A stretch of 64,000 nt of DNA from an uncultured Lachnospiraceae bacterium (GTDB lineage Bacteria > Bacillota > Clostridia > Lachnospirales > Lachnospiraceae). This document shows positions 54,676 to 62,094 of this stretch, one piece after another. Location of the stretch: NCBI GenBank assembly GCA_934351255.1, contig CAKRJH010000004.1, forward strand, positions 120,812 through 184,811. Direction: 5' to 3'. Numbering within the stretch: the first letter of the stretch is position 1; the number at the start of each line of letters is the position of its first letter. The notes beneath the pieces were generated by a model. The model was not told where the DNA came from. It saw only the letters and a program-made list of their open reading frames with translations, and did no database searches. A program made the translations under genes and the position numbers.

Positions 54676-54845
54676 TGGCAAATATCATTATTCATAGTGA
54701 CGAAAGAAAAGCTGAAACAAACAGAACCCTTCGGGATTATGGTATCAATCCGGAACATGCAACCAAAGCACAAAGGGATATGGCGGATTGCGTAGCCCAA
54801 AAGACAGGCGAAGCCTGCAGAGAATTAAGGAGGTATGACAGATGA
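54675..54845 (+). CDS. Hypothetical small tail-region protein
   Basis: 56 residues from a GTG that shares a base with the preceding stop, with GGAGG upstream; ends overlapping the next ATG. Reads IIIHSDERKAETNRTLRDYG near the start, a phage pattern with no known role. Confidence 0.55.
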   Translation: MANIIIHSDERKAETNRTLRDYGINPEHATKAQRDMADCVAQKTGEACRELRRYDR

Positions 54846-55186
54846 AAGTCGTAGAGGTAAATGTTGGAAAGAAAATTGAGTACAGTGTATCGAAAAATAA
54901 GATTACATTTGCTGATGAGCTGATGCTCAATTGCGAAAAGTTGGAGAGAGATAATGATGAATGTGTTGACATTTGCATTGCAAAGAATGGGATGATTACT
55001 TCTGGCCAGCTTGGTGAAAAGTATGCAGCACAAATTGAGATTCCGGCAAGGCAGTATATTGAAAAGGAAGTTCCTAATCCAGATTATGATCCTGAGGTAG
55101 AAAACAGCAGCGAAACAATTATGGAAAGAACCCCTGTTCCATTTAATATGGCAAATGTTACGCTCAAATTATATGCAATCGAATAA
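54842..55186 (+). CDS. Hypothetical phage protein before the DGR target
   Basis: 114 residues, beta-strand-rich N-terminal part. ATGA-type coupling with the small gene upstream, and 11 bp before the DGR target. May be part of the receptor-binding complex. Confidence 0.5.
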   Translation: MKVVEVNVGKKIEYSVSKNKITFADELMLNCEKLERDNDECVDICIAKNGMITSGQLGEKYAAQIEIPARQYIEKEVPNPDYDPEVENSSETIMERTPVPFNMANVTLKLYAIE

Positions 55187-55197
55187 GGAGGACTATT

Positions 55198-56250
55198 ATG
55201 GGAAATTATGATCAGATGGCAGCTGCGGTAAGCGAGCTGTCAGGTGGAAAAAATGTGGTATTACTGGATGACATCGGAATGCCATCAATTTATGTAAGAA
55301 TTCCAAAAGGAAAAAATTCAGAGCTTGTAAGTGGCCTTAGCGATAATGTTCATTATGCGTTTAATGTGGACAGTGTCGAGAAGACCGCTTTTTATTATTC
55401 TAAGTATCAGAATATTATTGTAAATGAAAGGGCATATTCTCTTGGACACAGAGATCCTGCAAATTCCATGAATTGGGATGCTGCAAGAAAGGCTTGCGAA
55501 AATAAAGGAGCGGGCTTCCACCTTGCAACAATGGCAGAGTGGGCTTATATTGCTCTCTGGTGCCGCAAGAATGGCACTATGCCGCATGGAAACAATAATT
55601 ACGGAAAAGATTCGGCTTATACACATGAACACGGCGAGGAATCTTCAAAGGATAGCGGAAAAACTGGAAGATGTTTCACAGGTTCTGGACCTGTAACATG
55701 GAACCATAACCATCACGGAGATGGCATTTGTGACTTAAACGGAAATGTATGGGAGTGGAATGCAGGCATGCGTCTTGTTGATGGAGAAATCCAGATCATT
55801 CCATACAATAATGCAGCGATGGGTAGCAAATGTGATATGTCGGCATCCTCTACTCTCTGGAAAGCAATTAAGGCGGATGGCTCGCTTGTAGAACCTGGAA
55901 CAGCCGGAACATTAAAGTGGGATTGGGTATCTAGTAAAATTCAGCTTACTTCTGGTGCGATTACATATAAGACTGATAGCGGTGTCGGTGGACAGTATAA
56001 AGATATGACACTTGCAAGCGGGCTTACTGCTCCAGAAATTGCAAAGATGTTATTGCTCTACCCAGACGAACCAAACGGAGATTACGCAGGCGATTATCAT
56101 TGGTTCAACCCTGTTGGCGAGCGTTTGCCGCTTTGCGGGGGCCACTGGAACGCTGGTGCCCACGCTGGCGTCTTCTACTTGAGCCTCTACGATCCCCGCT
56201 CCTATGCGCCCTGGAACTTCGGCTTCCGCTCCGCTTTTGTTGATCTGTAA
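55198..56250 (+). CDS. DGR target protein, C-type-lectin/FGE-sulfatase-like fold, with 3' VR
   Basis: 350 residues. The core from about 85 has FGE/CLec-type features: NSMNWDAARKACENKG, FHLATMAEWAYIALW, GICDLNGNVWEWNAG. The last 43 residues (LPLCGGHWNAGAH... to FGFRSAFVDL) are encoded by the variable repeat and match DGR variable proteins. It follows baseplate and fibre-like genes, so it is probably the exposed ligand-binding tip of the tail, altering receptor specificity. Thirteen codons are targetable; eleven differ from the template. The WN motif codons flank unchanged Trp and Gly residues that keep the fold. Confidence 0.95.
   Translation: MGNYDQMAAAVSELSGGKNVVLLDDIGMPSIYVRIPKGKNSELVSGLSDNVHYAFNVDSVEKTAFYYSKYQNIIVNERAYSLGHRDPANSMNWDAARKACENKGAGFHLATMAEWAYIALWCRKNGTMPHGNNNYGKDSAYTHEHGEESSKDSGKTGRCFTGSGPVTWNHNHHGDGICDLNGNVWEWNAGMRLVDGEIQIIPYNNAAMGSKCDMSASSTLWKAIKADGSLVEPGTAGTLKWDWVSSKIQLTSGAITYKTDSGVGGQYKDMTLASGLTAPEIAKMLLLYPDEPNGDYAGDYHWFNPVGERLPLCGGHWNAGAHAGVFYLSLYDPRSYAPWNFGFRSAFVDL
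56121..56235 (+). repeat. DGR variable repeat (VR)
   Basis: 115 bp, 102 identical to the TR at 56752-56866. All 13 differences are at template adenines. At the codon level the template Asn becomes His, Ala, His, Tyr, Ser, Tyr, Asp, Tyr and Pro, and two Ile codons become Leu and Phe; two template Asn codons are unchanged. The last 24 bp contain only G, C and T except unmutated A's near the start and form the homing-initiation (IMH-like) side. Confidence 0.97.
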
Positions 56251-56272
56251 TCTGTTGCACTGTAATCTGACT

Positions 56273-56292
56273 GAGGCTGCGATAGCAGCCTC
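56273..56292 (+). other. DGR target-recognition hairpin (GRNA tetraloop); also possible terminator
   Basis: Perfect 8-bp GC-rich stem GAGGCTGC/GCAGCCTC with loop GATA, 37 nt after VR. Known DGRs carry an 8-bp stem with a GRNA tetraloop downstream of VR that is needed for target recognition (Bordetella phage work). A T-rich tail follows, so it may also end the late transcript. Confidence 0.8.
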
Positions 56293-56324
56293 TTATTTTA
56301 TTTTTTACCTTGCAATAACGAAAT

Positions 56325-56374
56325 ACGATATAAAATAACAAATAAATCTGAAGCAGAACTTTATGTGGTAGAAT
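56325..56374 (+). promoter_or_regulatory. Candidate DGR promoter and regulator half-site
   Basis: ACGATATAAAATA at 56325-56337 matches the arms of the palindrome at 61208-61264 upstream of an XRE gene. An extended -10, TGGTAGAAT (56366-56374), lies 28 nt before the avd ATG; the -35 is poor. This suggests separate, regulated transcription of avd-TR-rt. Confidence 0.4.
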
Positions 56375-56402
56375 GTAACAAAATATGGTATAGAGGGACT
56401 TT

Positions 56403-56738
56403 ATGGAGGAATTAAAGATATTACAGAAAACCTTCGATATGATGAACTATGCTTATCCTGCATTGGCACAATATCCCAAGGGCGAGAAATTCGCCCTTGT
56501 CGTGGATATTAAGAGGTGTATGGATGTAATGTTGGAGAGGATTATCGAAGCCAACAAGAAATATTACAAGAAGACTACTCTGCAGGAATTGGATGTAGAA
56601 GTGGAAAAACTGAAGGCATATGTTCGGTTGTCATATAATTTAGGTTTTTTGCCTCCGAAAAAATATGAACAATGGTCCGGTCTGGTGGTTGAAATTGGCA
56701 GAATGGTTGGAGGATGGGTAAAGAGTGTAAACAAATAG
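56403..56738 (+). CDS. avd: DGR accessory variability determinant (Avd)
   Basis: 111 residues, all helical, basic C-terminal part: the size and four-helix profile of Avd (YPKGEKFALVVDIKRCMDVMLERIIEAN; LKAYVRLSYNLGFL). Avd forms a pentameric barrel that binds the RT and template RNA and is required for retrohoming. It lies between the hairpin and the TR, the standard order target-avd-TR-RT. Confidence 0.92.
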   Translation: MEELKILQKTFDMMNYAYPALAQYPKGEKFALVVDIKRCMDVMLERIIEANKKYYKKTTLQELDVEVEKLKAYVRLSYNLGFLPPKKYEQWSGLVVEIGRMVGGWVKSVNK

Positions 56739-57055
56739 GGTACGGAATACTGCGTTTGCCGATTTGCGGGGGCAACTGGAACAATGGTGCCAACGCTGGC
56801 GTCTTCAACTTGAACCTCAACAATCCCCGCTCCAATGCGAACTGGAACATCGGCTTCCGCTCCGCTCTGCCTTCAAGTCAGATGCTGCAGACCTAATGGG
56901 TGTGCAGTCAGTACAGAGGTGTAAAGGATTCCGTCTCCTTTGCTCATGCAAGAAAAGTTCGGCGGTAGCACAGAGGCTATTGCTGATGGTAGGCACGAAT
57001 GCCGACAGTATCATGGGTAATATGAGAACTCCGCAATGCTCTGAAAGGAGATAAT
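56739..57055 (+). ncRNA. DGR template RNA region between avd and rt
   Basis: This 317-bp gap has no credible gene. It holds the TR and about 190 nt of downstream spacer. In Bordetella phage the avd-TR-spacer RNA primes and templates cDNA synthesis, so this stretch is expected to be a structured RNA. RNA ends cannot be set from sequence alone. Confidence 0.7.
56752..56866 (+). repeat. DGR template repeat (TR)
   Basis: 115 bp with 24 adenines, mostly placed as AAY codons in the VR frame (11 AAY and two ATY codons). AAY codons can mutate to 15 amino acids without giving stops. Identity to VR ends sharply at both sides (T versus A at the left edge, C versus T at the right). Confidence 0.97.
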
Positions 57056-58162
57056 ATGTCTATCAAAAATATTTACACTGAAATAACATCTTTTGAGAAT
57101 CTGCTCCAAGCCGAAAAGGATTCGAGAGCAGGGAAACGGTACGAAACAGAACAGTTGCAGTTTTGGGGCGACCTAGAGGGCAATTTGCATTCTGTTATGG
57201 ATCGACTGCGAACTCATGAATATCCGCCAGATATATACCACCATTTTTATGTATATGAACCAAAACTGAGGAAAGTAATCTATTCAGATTATACAACCAA
57301 GGTAATTCAGCGAGCAGCTTACAATGTATTAAATCCACTAGTCTGCAAAGGAATGATAAGCGATACCTATTCTTGTATTAAGGAAAGAGGGCAGCTAAAA
57401 TCCATGCAGAGGTTGGCAGAGTGGGTTGACTACTGCGAAAAAAGCGGCGAGCGTTGGTATTACTTAAAAATGGACGTGGCGAAGTTCTTTTATAGAATGA
57501 ACCATGAAATATTGATGAATATCATCCGGAAGAAAATTGGCGATAAGCAGGCTGTGAGGTTCTTGGAGCACTATGTTTGTCACGCATCCAGAGCCTTCGG
57601 TCTTCCGGTTGGAATTAGTTCTCCTTTGGATATTCCCGATGATGAAATGCTGTGGGATGTAGGGATTGCTATTGGTGGCGGTCTTTCTCACATGTATGGG
57701 AATATGTATCTGAATCCGATGGATCAGATGGCAAAGCGAGAAGAACATATACCATATTACATTAGATACATGGACGATGTGATTATCTTGTCTACGGATA
57801 AGGATGAGTTGCATCGATACAAGAATCGTTTTTCAGAATTTCTTGGTGATGAATTGAGGTTGCAGCTAAATAACAAGACAGCAATTCGACCAATATCACA
57901 TGGAATGGAATTTGTCGGGTACACAATAAGACCTGGAAATGTGAAACTAAGGAAAAGCACAAGTCTGAGAATGAAAAGGCATTTAAAAACAATACAGGAG
58001 CTTTATCGTGATTATGAGATAGACCTTGATAGAGCCCGCTCCACTCTTATGAGTTATAAGGCCTTGATGGACCATTGCGACTGCAGGGCTTTGGAAAAGA
58101 AAATATTTGAGGATTTTGTTCTTACGCACAATCCGAAGGAGGCTGATACAGACAATGGATGA
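57056..58162 (+). CDS. DGR reverse transcriptase
   Basis: 368 residues. Catalytic Asp140 (KMDVAKFF) and the YMDD box at 238-241 (IRYMDDVIIL), followed by LQLNNKTAIRPISHGMEFVGY (motif 6-7 region). The motif-4 segment reads GGGLSHMYGNMYLNP: DGR enzymes typically have GxxxSQ, so His212 replaces the usual Gln. It lacks an RNase H or maturase domain, as normal for DGRs. It copies TR RNA into adenine-mutated cDNA. RBS GGAG before the ATG. Confidence 0.95.
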   Translation: MSIKNIYTEITSFENLLQAEKDSRAGKRYETEQLQFWGDLEGNLHSVMDRLRTHEYPPDIYHHFYVYEPKLRKVIYSDYTTKVIQRAAYNVLNPLVCKGMISDTYSCIKERGQLKSMQRLAEWVDYCEKSGERWYYLKMDVAKFFYRMNHEILMNIIRKKIGDKQAVRFLEHYVCHASRAFGLPVGISSPLDIPDDEMLWDVGIAIGGGLSHMYGNMYLNPMDQMAKREEHIPYYIRYMDDVIILSTDKDELHRYKNRFSEFLGDELRLQLNNKTAIRPISHGMEFVGYTIRPGNVKLRKSTSLRMKRHLKTIQELYRDYEIDLDRARSTLMSYKALMDHCDCRALEKKIFEDFVLTHNPKEADTDNG

Positions 58163-58382
58163 AGACAATATGTTGGAACTACTCGAACTTTATATGGATA
58201 TGGTTGAAAAACAGGATGAAATCATATACCGCCTTGGAAAAATCGTAGCCAGACAGGCAACGGATATTCAACTGTTGAAAAATGACAGGGAATTTTCGGA
58301 CGATAAACTGGCGGAGGATACAGCAATTGTAGATGAAGTTATCGGGCAGTATAACGATATGAAAAGCGAATTAGAGCCGTAA
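58155..58382 (+). CDS. Small coiled-coil protein after the DGR RT
   Basis: 75 residues, acidic, heptad-like helix (MLELLELYMDMVEKQDEIIYRLGKIV). Overlaps the RT stop by 8 bp, so it is probably cotranscribed. Not a known DGR accessory domain; ends inside a terminator stem. Confidence 0.55.
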   Translation: MDEDNMLELLELYMDMVEKQDEIIYRLGKIVARQATDIQLLKNDREFSDDKLAEDTAIVDEVIGQYNDMKSELEP

Positions 58383-58395
58383 GGCTCTTTTTTTA
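58373..58395 (+). terminator. Terminator after the DGR
   Basis: Stem AGAGCC/GGCTCT with loop GTAA and seven T. The stop codon of the 58155 gene lies within the loop. Confidence 0.8.
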
Positions 58396-58422
58396 TGCCC
58401 TTTGGAAGGAGGTGAGAGAACA

Positions 58423-58731
58423 ATGGAGGATCCAATTACAAGAGCTGAGTATGAAGAATACCAGAAGCGAATGGAACAGGAAGACCACAGGCAGAACCGA
58501 CGAATTGAACAGTTGGAGGAAACTACCAAGCAGATTAACGCTCTTACAGTATCAATTGAAAAACTGGCACAGAGTGTTGAAAGCATGGTTAGGGAGCAGG
58601 AGGCACAGGGGAAACGTCTCGTGTCTTTGGAAAGCAAAGACGGAGAAATGTGGAGAAAAGTCGTTGGTTATGTAATAACTGCGGTAATAGGAATTGTCCT
58701 AGGATTTGCATTTACGCAAATTGGAATGTAA
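58423..58731 (+). CDS. XhlA-like lysis-associated membrane protein
   Basis: 102 residues: a long coiled coil (about 10-75) and one C-terminal membrane segment (VGYVITAVIGIVLGFAFT), the XhlA layout of PBSX. XhlA works with the holin to release endolysin. ATG follows AGGAGGTGAG. Confidence 0.75.
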   Translation: MEDPITRAEYEEYQKRMEQEDHRQNRRIEQLEETTKQINALTVSIEKLAQSVESMVREQEAQGKRLVSLESKDGEMWRKVVGYVITAVIGIVLGFAFTQIGM

Positions 58732-58764
58732 CTTTAGTTGAGATTATTTATAGGAGGAATCATC

Positions 58765-59091
58765 ATGAACATGGAATTTATTATTGCTAATGCGTCACAG
58801 TTACTTGTTGTAGTTGCGGTTATCTGTACACTGATTTCTGTAATTACAGAGTTCACAAAGGAGATTGGTATTCTTAACAGAATTCCTACATCTTTGCAGG
58901 TCTTAATCCTGTCAATTATAATTTGCGTCACAGCCTTTTTTGCATATATTTCATATGCGAAAATCACCTTCGTGTGGTATTACCTTGTGGCTGTAATTTT
59001 TGCTTCATTTATTGTTGCTATTGTTTGCTGCAAAGGTTGGGAATATCTGATTACTATTTGGAAAAGGTTCTATAAGCCGGAGGATAAATGA
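58765..59091 (+). CDS. Holin
   Basis: 108 residues with three hydrophobic segments (about 8-28, 43-62, 67-88) and a charged tail, the profile of a Firmicutes phage holin. It opens the membrane for endolysin release. RBS AGGAGG. Confidence 0.75.
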   Translation: MNMEFIIANASQLLVVVAVICTLISVITEFTKEIGILNRIPTSLQVLILSIIICVTAFFAYISYAKITFVWYYLVAVIFASFIVAIVCCKGWEYLITIWKRFYKPEDK

Positions 59092-59339
59092 GAACGGTGA
59101 TTATGGTCTACATAATCATTGCAATTTTAGGATTCACAGCAGGAGTGATTTTGCTTTGCAGGGCAATGTATAAATCTATATCCAAAAGACACACAGAGAA
59201 TACACCGGGGATAGTAATATTCCCGGTATTTCTTGTGTTAGCATCAATAGCATGGCCGCTGTGTCTAATTGCACTTTGTGTACTGACCATAAAAGAATTG
59301 GATAATGAACAAAATAACTATGATCAAAGAGATTTGTAG
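59088..59339 (+). CDS. Small membrane protein of the lysis cassette
   Basis: 83 residues with two membrane segments. Overlaps the holin stop (ATGA) and precedes the endolysin. May be an antiholin or second holin. Confidence 0.6.
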   Translation: MRTVIMVYIIIAILGFTAGVILLCRAMYKSISKRHTENTPGIVIFPVFLVLASIAWPLCLIALCVLTIKELDNEQNNYDQRDL

Positions 59340-59348
59340 GAGGAACAC

Positions 59349-61154
59349 ATGAAAGAACAGGATTTTATTCAGAAAATATGTGGATATGCGATAAGTGATA
59401 TGAAAGAGAACGGAATCCTCGCCTCTGTCACGATTGCTCAGGCTATTCTTGAAAGTTCCTGGGGCACATCTGAATTGGCGAAGAAAGCTAATAATTACTT
59501 CGGCATGAAATGCTCTCTGAGCAGCAACTCGTGGGGAAGTGTATGGGATAGAGTATCAAAATACACAAAAGTCACAAACGAGCAGGATGAGGCCGGAAAA
59601 ATTTATACTATCAAAGCGGATTTTAGGGCATATCCAGACATAGAAATGAGCATAAAGGACCATTCAATGTATCTTGTTGGTGCTATGAATGGAACGGAAC
59701 ATAGATATTGTGGTATCGCAAACGAAAAAGACTACAGAAAAGCGGTTGAAATCATTAAAGCTGGAGGATATGCCACAGATATAAATTATGTGTCTAAGAT
59801 TTGCTCAATCATAAAGAAATATGAATTAACACAGTATGACGAAATGGAGGAATTGAATATGGGAATTGAAATCAGAAAGCAGATTGCAACGAATAGTCCC
59901 TGCAATAAAACGGGAGATGAAATTACTGTAAAGGGCTCTATGTTACATAGTGTAGGGTGTCCGCAGCCTAAGCCGGAAGTATTTGCAAAGATTTGGGAGA
60001 CTTCTACAGGAGCCTGTGTTCATGCAGTTACAGGCGCTGACGCTTATGCAATTCAGTGTTTACCTCTTTTCCCGGAGAGGAAAAAGGCTAGAAGAGGATG
60101 GCATGGAGCAAGCGGAAAGAATGGCAGTGTCAACAACACACATTTATCTCTTGAAATGACAGAGCCGGCTACAATTAAGTATGTGGGAGGGGCTACATGG
60201 ATTGAGACAGGAGATGGAAGTAATACCAAGAGACATGTCCTTGCAACATATGCGAATGCAGTACAGGTATTTGCTAAATGGTGCAAGGAATTTGGGCTAA
60301 ATCCATTGGAGGATGGTGTAATTATCTCACATCATGAGGGAAATCAGAGAGGCATCGCAAGCAATCATGGAGATGTTGAGCACATTTGGAATAAGTTTGG
60401 ACTTACTATGGATCAGTTTAGAGAAGATGTCAAGAAAGCCATGGGAGGACAGGCAATTGACACAGTGCCAGATACACCAGTAGATAACAGTAGCGATGAT
60501 ACAAGTTCACAGGCTGTCAATCCTTTGAGTGGTTCTGTGAAGATTATTTACACGGGGGATGATGGACTTAATGTAAGAAAAGCACCTTGTATATTGGACA
60601 AGTATGTTGATCATGTTGAACACGCAGGCACATTCACTGTGGTTGGTATATCAGCAGATGAAAAGTGGTACAAGTTAAAGAGCGGGCTTTTTATCACAAC
60701 CATACCTGAATATGTATCATTCGAAGCAACACCGGAGCAGAAGCAGCAGACAGCAGGCACGGGATATTACAGAGTAAGAAAGAGCTGGGATGATGCGGGC
60801 TCACAGATTGGAGCATTCAAGAATCAGAACAATGCCATTGAATTATGCAAGCAGAATAGCGGATACAAGGTATTTGATAATGATGGTAATGAGATCTATC
60901 CTTGCATCAAAGATGATGGTACTCCTTTTAAGTTCCGGGTAACAATTCCTGATCTCAGAATCAGAAAAGGACCAGGAACTACTTATGATTACTGGAAGAA
61001 AAATGGAAGTCCGGAATATACTGGTAAAAATGTATTTACAATCATTGATACAGCTGAAGGTCCGGGAGCTAAAATCTGGGGATTATTAAAATCGGGAGAA
61101 AAAGACAGAGACAGATGGATTTCTCTTGATGAAGATTATGGAAACAGACTGTAA
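59349..61154 (+). CDS. Bifunctional endolysin (glucosaminidase plus amidase, SH3-like repeats)
   Basis: 601 residues. About 1-160: glucosaminidase (LYZ2-like) with Glu35 in QAILESSWG and KANNYFGMK. About 175-375: amidase-2/PGRP-like N-acetylmuramoyl-L-alanine amidase with GSMLHSVGC, LSLEMTEP and ISHHEGN zinc-site motifs. About 385-465 and 520-601: SH3-like domains (LNVRKAP, LRIRKGPG), with a SPOR-like insert between them. An internal ATG at about residue 171 could give a shorter amidase-only form. Cuts host peptidoglycan at lysis. Confidence 0.92.
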   Translation: MKEQDFIQKICGYAISDMKENGILASVTIAQAILESSWGTSELAKKANNYFGMKCSLSSNSWGSVWDRVSKYTKVTNEQDEAGKIYTIKADFRAYPDIEMSIKDHSMYLVGAMNGTEHRYCGIANEKDYRKAVEIIKAGGYATDINYVSKICSIIKKYELTQYDEMEELNMGIEIRKQIATNSPCNKTGDEITVKGSMLHSVGCPQPKPEVFAKIWETSTGACVHAVTGADAYAIQCLPLFPERKKARRGWHGASGKNGSVNNTHLSLEMTEPATIKYVGGATWIETGDGSNTKRHVLATYANAVQVFAKWCKEFGLNPLEDGVIISHHEGNQRGIASNHGDVEHIWNKFGLTMDQFREDVKKAMGGQAIDTVPDTPVDNSSDDTSSQAVNPLSGSVKIIYTGDDGLNVRKAPCILDKYVDHVEHAGTFTVVGISADEKWYKLKSGLFITTIPEYVSFEATPEQKQQTAGTGYYRVRKSWDDAGSQIGAFKNQNNAIELCKQNSGYKVFDNDGNEIYPCIKDDGTPFKFRVTIPDLRIRKGPGTTYDYWKKNGSPEYTGKNVFTIIDTAEGPGAKIWGLLKSGEKDRDRWISLDEDYGNRL

Positions 61155-61207
61155 TAGTCAAGACGGTCAGTTGCTCCATAACCTATACCGATAAGATATA
61201 ACATAAT

Positions 61208-61264
61208 CCGCTATAAAATAACAAACGACACAAAAAGATGTCAGAAAATGCTATTTTATAACGG
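61208..61264. promoter_or_regulatory. Long palindrome upstream of the 61280 regulator
   Basis: Arms CCGCTATAAAATA (61208-61220) and TATTTTATAACGG (61252-61264) form an inverted repeat with one mismatch and a 31-bp centre. The half-site recurs at 56325-56337 upstream of the DGR. Likely binding site of the adjacent XRE protein. The rest of 61155-61207 shows no gene. Confidence 0.55.
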
Positions 61265-61279
61265 AAGGAGCAACGACGT

Positions 61280-61537
61280 ATGATAAGAATTTTACTATCT
61301 ACAAAGCTCGGCGAAATGAAATGGAGTCAGGCGGATCTGGCCAGGGCAACCGGAATCAGACCCAACACCATCAGCGAATTGTACCATGAGTACACAGATA
61401 GAGTGAATTTGGAACACCTCGACCTAATATGCGAGGCTCTACATTGCGAACTCGATGAACTGATTGTTAGGGTGCCAAATGATTATGCGAAGATTACCCA
61501 CACCAGATCCGGCTCCTTGATTTCGTCAGACAAGTAG
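61280..61537 (+). CDS. XRE-family regulator
   Basis: 85 residues; HTH_26-like domain (about 1-68): WSQADLARATGIRPNTISELYHE...LEHLDLICEALHCELDELI. RBS GGAAGGAGC. It follows the palindrome, so it is probably autoregulated; it may also act at the DGR site. Confidence 0.8.
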   Translation: MIRILLSTKLGEMKWSQADLARATGIRPNTISELYHEYTDRVNLEHLDLICEALHCELDELIVRVPNDYAKITHTRSGSLISSDK

Positions 61538-61561
61538 TGCTGCAACACTGCTGTCATAGAG

Positions 61562-61592
61562 AAAGACGTTCAAGGACCGAACGTCTTTTTTT
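61562..61592. terminator. Bidirectional terminator
   Basis: Perfect 10-bp stem AAAGACGTTC/GAACGTCTTT with a 7-nt loop; T-run on the right. It lies between two converging genes and could stop both. Confidence 0.85.
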
Positions 61593-61604
61593 ATACCACA
61601 ATAT

Positions 61605-62048
61605 TTATCTGCATTCAATGGTATTTCTATCCAATGAATTCTCAAATAGTGTTAAATCAAAATTGTTATCAATGTATCCCTGCCGGATGGTTTCTATGTA
61701 GGTCAAAGATGGTCTTCCGGGTGTACGCTGTTGGTTCATAATATAGACCATAGCTCTTTTCTTTTTCCCACCAATATCAACCATTACATTCTGCTTATAA
61801 TAATATCGGGGATATCCTTCATATATATCTAATCTTTTCTCGTCTTCTGGTTCAATATTCCATAGTAGAACAGGAACATATGAACCATGCTTTTTGGCTA
61901 TTGTTGCGTGCGAATTGGTTGCACTGCCTCTATATAAAAGTTCCCAGTTAGTTAATTGTCCAGTGCCATAAATACTCGCAGAGGGGCATCTATAAGCCAT
62001 CTGCTTTAAGTTGAGATTGCTTCCGTATGCTACATACAATTTTCCCAT
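61605..62048 (-). CDS. Gamma-glutamylcyclotransferase-like (AIG2/GGCT) protein
   Basis: 147 residues; YVAYGSNLNLKQM (substrate loop YGSN) and catalytic-like Glu in DIYEGYPRYYYKQ. GGCT-fold enzymes release 5-oxoproline from gamma-glutamyl-amines. ATG at 62048 has TTGGAG upstream. Same strand and 46 bp after the amidoligase gene, a pairing known from comparative work on amidoligases. Confidence 0.85.
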   Translation of the reverse strand: MGKLYVAYGSNLNLKQMAYRCPSASIYGTGQLTNWELLYRGSATNSHATIAKKHGSYVPVLLWNIEPEDEKRLDIYEGYPRYYYKQNVMVDIGGKKKRAMVYIMNQQRTPGRPSLTYIETIRQGYIDNNFDLTLFENSLDRNTIECR

Positions 62049-62094
62049 ATTATTCTCCAATCTCCCCGTTGTGCCGGTAGGTCAGCACTTTTTA

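Noticed and set aside
56714..56896. 60-residue ORF spanning the TR
   Set aside because: Frame coincides with the template repeat; TR is a non-coding template in DGRs.
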